Origin: Streptomyces sindenensis
Lineage (GTDB): Bacteria; Actinomycetota; Actinomycetes; Streptomycetales; Streptomycetaceae
Length of the DNA: 64,000 bases
Reading direction: 5' to 3'
Assembly: GCF_014649035.1 (NCBI RefSeq)
Contig: NZ_BMSG01000007.1
Coordinates: 182,726 to 246,725 of the forward strand
Made by a program: the position numbers and the translations under genes. The notes under the pieces were generated by a model. The model did no database searches. It was given only the letters and a program-made list of their open reading frames with translations, and was not told the DNA's origin. Shown here one piece after another: positions 61,007 to 64,000 of the stretch; positions within the stretch are counted from its first letter, which is position 1; each line of letters starts with the position of its first letter.

Positions 61007-61120
61007 GGGCCGGGATGGTAGTCGGGGACGAAGGTCCGGCCGTCGGTCCGGGCGGTCGCCGTCCGTGACGCCCGGCGCCGCCGGATAAATGGATGGCGTG
61101 GGCGGGCATCGCGCGGCAGG

Positions 61121-61690
61121 ATGCCCCGCATGACCTTGCCCACCCCCGAGTTGACGACCGAGCGCCTGCGCCTGCGGCCGTTCACCGAGGCCGACGCGGA
61201 GCCGCTCTACGCGCTCCAGAGCGACGCCCACGTGCTGCGCTACTGGGACTCCCCGCCGTGGACGGACCCGGCCCGCTTCCAGACCTTCCTCGCGACCTGC
61301 CGGAGGATCGAGGAGGAGGGCTCGGGGGCGCGGGTGGCCGTCGAACGCGCCTCCGACGGCTCGTTCATCGGCTGGTGCGGCCTGTTCCACTGGAACCCGG
61401 ACTTCCGCAGCGCGTCCCTGTGCTACGTCTTCGACGCCGCCACGTGGGGCAACGGCTACGCCACGGAGACCGCGCACGCCGTCCTGCGGTGGGCCTACGA
61501 CACCCTGGACCTGAACCGCGTCCAGGCCGAGACCGACACCCGTAACGTGGGCTCCGCCCGGGTCCTGGAGAAGCTCGGCTTCGTCCGCGAAGGCACCCTC
61601 CGCGAGGACTGCGTCGTCAACGGCGACGTCTCCGACTCCTGGGTCTTCGGCCTCCTCCGCCGCGACTGGCAGGCGACGGCCGGCCGCTGA
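61121..61690 (+). CDS. RimJ/RimL-type GNAT acetyltransferase
   Basis: 189 residues from ATG 61121 (ATG 61130 also possible). TERLRLRPFTEADAEPLYAL start, VFDAATWGNGYATETAHAVLRW acetyl-CoA loop, TRNVGSARVLEKLGFVREG motif and DSWVFGLLRRDW end: a classic acetyltransferase_3 protein modifying an N-terminal amine of a protein or a small molecule. Confidence 0.9.
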   Translation: MPRMTLPTPELTTERLRLRPFTEADAEPLYALQSDAHVLRYWDSPPWTDPARFQTFLATCRRIEEEGSGARVAVERASDGSFIGWCGLFHWNPDFRSASLCYVFDAATWGNGYATETAHAVLRWAYDTLDLNRVQAETDTRNVGSARVLEKLGFVREGTLREDCVVNGDVSDSWVFGLLRRDWQATAGR

Positions 61691-61714
61691 GTTCGAGGGC
61701 TGGAACCGGAAGCA

Positions 61715-62641
61715 GTGCCGAACGCGTTGGCCGCCGACGAGGTCCCGCCGGGCCTGGTGGCGTCGTACGCCATGGGCTTCGGCGAGGCAGGCAGAGCCTG
61801 GGTCGCCGAACTGCCCGCTCTCGCCGCGGACATACTGGAACGCTGGCAGCTGCGGCGGGACGGCGCGGTCCGGTCCGGCCAGGCCTCCTTGGTGCTGCCG
61901 GTCCTGCGCCACGACGGCACACGCGCGGTGCTCCGACTTCAGCTGCCCCGGGAGGAGACCGCAGCCGCGCTGATCGGACTCCGCACCTGGAACGGCGCGG
62001 GAGCGGTCCGGCTCCTCGATCACGACGCCGCGACCAGCAGCATGCTCCTGGAACGGCTGGACGGAGCCCGCACCCTGGCCTCGATCGACGATGACGACGT
62101 GGCCATGGGCATCCTCGCCGGGCTGCACGCGCGGCTGGTCGCGGTCGCTGCGCCGCAGGGACTGCCCGGCCTCGGTGACGTCGCCGCAGCGATGCTGGAA
62201 GAGGTCCCGCAGGCGATCACTCATCTGACGGACCCGGCCGACCGGCAACTGCTCCGGGGCTGGGCCTCGGCTATCGCCGAACTGGCCGACGACCCCGGGG
62301 ACCGGTTGCTGCACTGGGACCTCCACTACGACAACGTCCTCGCCGCGCAGCGTGAGCCGTGGATCGCCATCGACCCCGAGCCGCTCGCCGGTGATCCGGG
62401 GTTCGACCTGTGGCCCGCCCTGGACAGCCGGTGGGATGACGTCGTCGCGAAGGGCGAGCCGCTGCGTGTGGTGCGACGCCGGTTCGACCTGCTGACGGAC
62501 ACCCTCGGCCTGGACCGCGCACGGGCCGCCGGCTGGACTCGGGGGCGGCTGTTGCAGAACGCCCTCTGGGACATCGAGGACGGCGAGAGGCGGCTCGCGC
62601 CGTCCGCCGTCGCGATGGCGAAGGCCCTGCGCAGCCGGTGA
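61715..62641 (+). CDS. Aminoglycoside/hydroxyurea phosphotransferase-like kinase (APH(6) family)
   Basis: 308 residues from GTG 61715, 24 bp after the GNAT stop. Kinase-like fold of APH_6_hur type: ASLVLPVLRHDGTRAVLRLQL, LLERLDGARTL, catalytic loop LHWDLHYDNVLA (H-x-D-x4-N) and metal site WIAIDPEPLAGDPGFDLW. Enzymes of this family phosphorylate streptomycin at O-6 or hydroxyurea. It could give resistance, or act on an unknown metabolite; there is no aminoglycoside cluster in the window. Confidence 0.85.
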   Translation: MPNALAADEVPPGLVASYAMGFGEAGRAWVAELPALAADILERWQLRRDGAVRSGQASLVLPVLRHDGTRAVLRLQLPREETAAALIGLRTWNGAGAVRLLDHDAATSSMLLERLDGARTLASIDDDDVAMGILAGLHARLVAVAAPQGLPGLGDVAAAMLEEVPQAITHLTDPADRQLLRGWASAIAELADDPGDRLLHWDLHYDNVLAAQREPWIAIDPEPLAGDPGFDLWPALDSRWDDVVAKGEPLRVVRRRFDLLTDTLGLDRARAAGWTRGRLLQNALWDIEDGERRLAPSAVAMAKALRSR

Positions 62642-62658
62642 TCTCGGCTCGCGACCGG

Positions 62659-63705
62659 TCAGGCGGCGGCCTGCGCGTAGGCGGCGCGGGTCTCGCGGCA
62701 GTCGCGGCAGTGGCCGGGCGTCGGGGAGCGGAAGGCGCGGTCGCAGTCGTCGCAGGTCTGGAAGGGTGTGACGACGACCCGGGGGCGAGCGGCGAGCGCG
62801 GCGAGGTCGTCGACGCCGGGAGGTGTCGGCGGGAGCAGTTCGGTGAGCCGGTGGGCGAGGAGTTTGGCCGGGTGCCTGAGGGGCTGGGGCGGGTCGTCGG
62901 TGAGTGCGCGGCGGATGGCGTCCGGACGGGCTGCGCGTTCGAGCCAGGCCGCCACCCCGGGAACCAGCCGACGGACGTCGTCCTCGGAGAGGGTGAACTG
63001 GGGCGCGTGGCGGCGCAGATCGCTGAGGAACGTGGTGGCGGCGCGGTCGAGCTCCGGGGTGAGGTCGCTGGGCTGGGGGAGAGGCCGACGAGGTGCCTTG
63101 GGCGCGGTCGGGGGCGGTACGCGCCGTTCGAAGACCGGGGGCGGCGGGGGCAGTACGGGCGGGGCTGAGGGGGCCTTCGGCGCGGGAGGCGCAGCCGTCG
63201 GTACGGGTACGGGCGCGGGGACGGCGACAGGTACGGGCGCGGGTACGTGCACCCGGGCAGGCTTACGTACGGGTACGGCTGCCGACGCGGTGGGTCGGGG
63301 TCGTGCCTCCGCTGCCGGGCGGGGTCGGGGGTGCAGCAGCGCGGTGGGCCGGCTGCAGAAGACGGTGCGGGTGATGACCTTCTGGCCGGGCAGCCGGTGG
63401 CGGAAGCGTCGCAGGTAGCCGTGGGCTTCGAGTTCGCGCAGGGCGGCGGCGATGCGCTTCTCGCCTTCCTTGCAGCGGGCGGCCAGGGCCTTGACGCCGA
63501 TCTCGGTGCCTTGGGGCAGGGACTGGATGAGTACGGCGAGTCCGACGGCGGTGCAGCTGAGGTCGGGGTGCTGGGCGAGGTGGTTGCCGACGACGGTGAA
63601 GCGGTCGGTGTGGGGGAAGGTGATGTGGATGACGCCACGGGTGGGGAGAGGTCCGGGAACCTCCGCCAGGGCGCGGGTGAGGGCAGTATTCTGCTGGGTA
63701 TCCAT
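62659..63705 (-). CDS. Winged-helix DNA-binding protein with Pro-rich linker
   Basis: 348 residues from ATG 63705. A winged HTH at ~35-105 (HPDLSCTAVGLAVLIQSLPQ, LAARCKEGEKRIAAALRELEAHGYL, RLPGQKVITRTVF) is followed by a ~90-residue Pro/Val/Ala-rich linker and a helical C-terminal domain. A CDDCDRAFRSPTPGHCRDC motif near the end could bind zinc. This multi-paralogue family is common in Streptomyces. Function unknown; possibly a developmental or phage-defence regulator, but the sequence shows nothing more. Confidence 0.82.
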   Translation of the reverse strand: MDTQQNTALTRALAEVPGPLPTRGVIHITFPHTDRFTVVGNHLAQHPDLSCTAVGLAVLIQSLPQGTEIGVKALAARCKEGEKRIAAALRELEAHGYLRRFRHRLPGQKVITRTVFCSRPTALLHPRPRPAAEARPRPTASAAVPVRKPARVHVPAPVPVAVPAPVPVPTAAPPAPKAPSAPPVLPPPPPVFERRVPPPTAPKAPRRPLPQPSDLTPELDRAATTFLSDLRRHAPQFTLSEDDVRRLVPGVAAWLERAARPDAIRRALTDDPPQPLRHPAKLLAHRLTELLPPTPPGVDDLAALAARPRVVVTPFQTCDDCDRAFRSPTPGHCRDCRETRAAYAQAAA

Positions 63706-64000
63706 CGGGAAGCCCTAACTTCCTTGGTGGCCAGGCCCTCGGTTGGGATTGCAGTCCCGGTCGGGGGCCGACGTATGTGTGGGATGTGGTCTGGCGTGAG
63801 CATATGCCGGGCAAGCTGCCCGAAAGCGAGCTGAGTTGGGAAATATCACCCGTGTGAGTGACGGAGCCCCGAAAGCCCCTGGGGTCCGTCAGATGGCCAC
63901 CGGGTGGGTTGGGTGGGGTTGGGTTCTTTCTCTTGGTTCTTTAGAAGTCATCTCAATTGGCCCGATAGGCTGTGGCCTGTGGCGAGGATCGTTGAGCGGC
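63706..64000. other. Upstream region of HTH gene; window end
   Basis: 295 bp without a supported gene. The part 63840-63960 is relatively AT-rich (GGTTCTTTCTCTTGGTTCTTT) and likely carries promoters. A GTG at 63979 followed by an open frame runs off the window; it is too short to assign. Confidence 0.45.

Noticed and set aside
61715..62641. Self-resistance gene for an aminoglycoside made by this locus
   Set aside because: No aminocyclitol, glycosyltransferase or other aminoglycoside genes are in the window.
63979..64000. New plus-strand gene starting at the window end
   Set aside because: Only seven codons are visible and there is no ribosome site, so it cannot be supported.

Overview
The window is a very GC-rich actinobacterial chromosome segment, almost certainly Streptomyces or a close relative. 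Support comes from strong G/C bias at third codon positions, many GTG starts, short overlaps between cotranscribed genes, an SsgA-family sporulation protein, a SepX/GlpR-type divisome protein, a tricorn protease and a lineage-typical STAND NTPase. I see no insertion sequence, integrase, CRISPR array or rRNA gene. There is one tRNA, tRNA-Ala(CGC).

Layout. 1-13.8 kb is a conserved core block: MTA phosphorylase, an FmdB zinc ribbon behind a CIRCE-like operator, an MFS transporter, a cation/proton antiporter, a penicillin-acylase-family hydrolase, 5-formyl-THF cyclo-ligase, then galU - moeA/glp - moaC - mogA - rimJ-like GNAT - sepX/glpR, ended by tRNA-Ala. 14-23.3 kb carries a decayed gene fragment, a PAS-GAF-SpoIIE phosphatase with a kinase-like domain, an M23 peptidase, an arginine/ornithine module (Lrp regulator, DDAH, ornithine aminotransferase), a secreted lipase and a small unknown protein. 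23.3-27.2 kb is a two-gene unit: a STAND NTPase with long helical repeats and a two-helix membrane protein, which share a repeated TGxAxAxGG...NTG motif. 27.5-34.1 kb holds a streptogrisin-like protease, an HTH protein divergent from an ECF sigma factor fused to an external CAP domain, two GNATs, exonuclease III and a MerR regulator.

34.3-46 kb holds a Baeyer-Villiger monooxygenase - hydrolase - SDR operon resembling mymA-lipR-sadH, a small stress-type protein, a Rieske oxygenase, a tricorn protease, and a TetR-MMPL pair preceded by two identical palindromes. 46.4-54.5 kb is a compact seven-gene biosynthetic cluster: P450, UbiA prenyltransferase, methyltransferase, stand-alone A-PCP protein, thioesterase, second P450, DUF711 protein. 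All genes run in one direction, and all but one junction overlap by 4 nt. 54.5-64 kb has an SsgA-like protein, a CbiMN-CbiQ-CbiO metal transporter, a serine hydrolase/SDR pair, three GNATs, an APH(6)-type kinase and a Pro-rich HTH protein.

The most interesting candidates are the biosynthetic cluster, the NTPase/membrane-protein pair with a shared motif, the sigma-CAP fusion, and the CIRCE site in front of fmdB. All functional statements come from reading motifs by eye; no database search was run.
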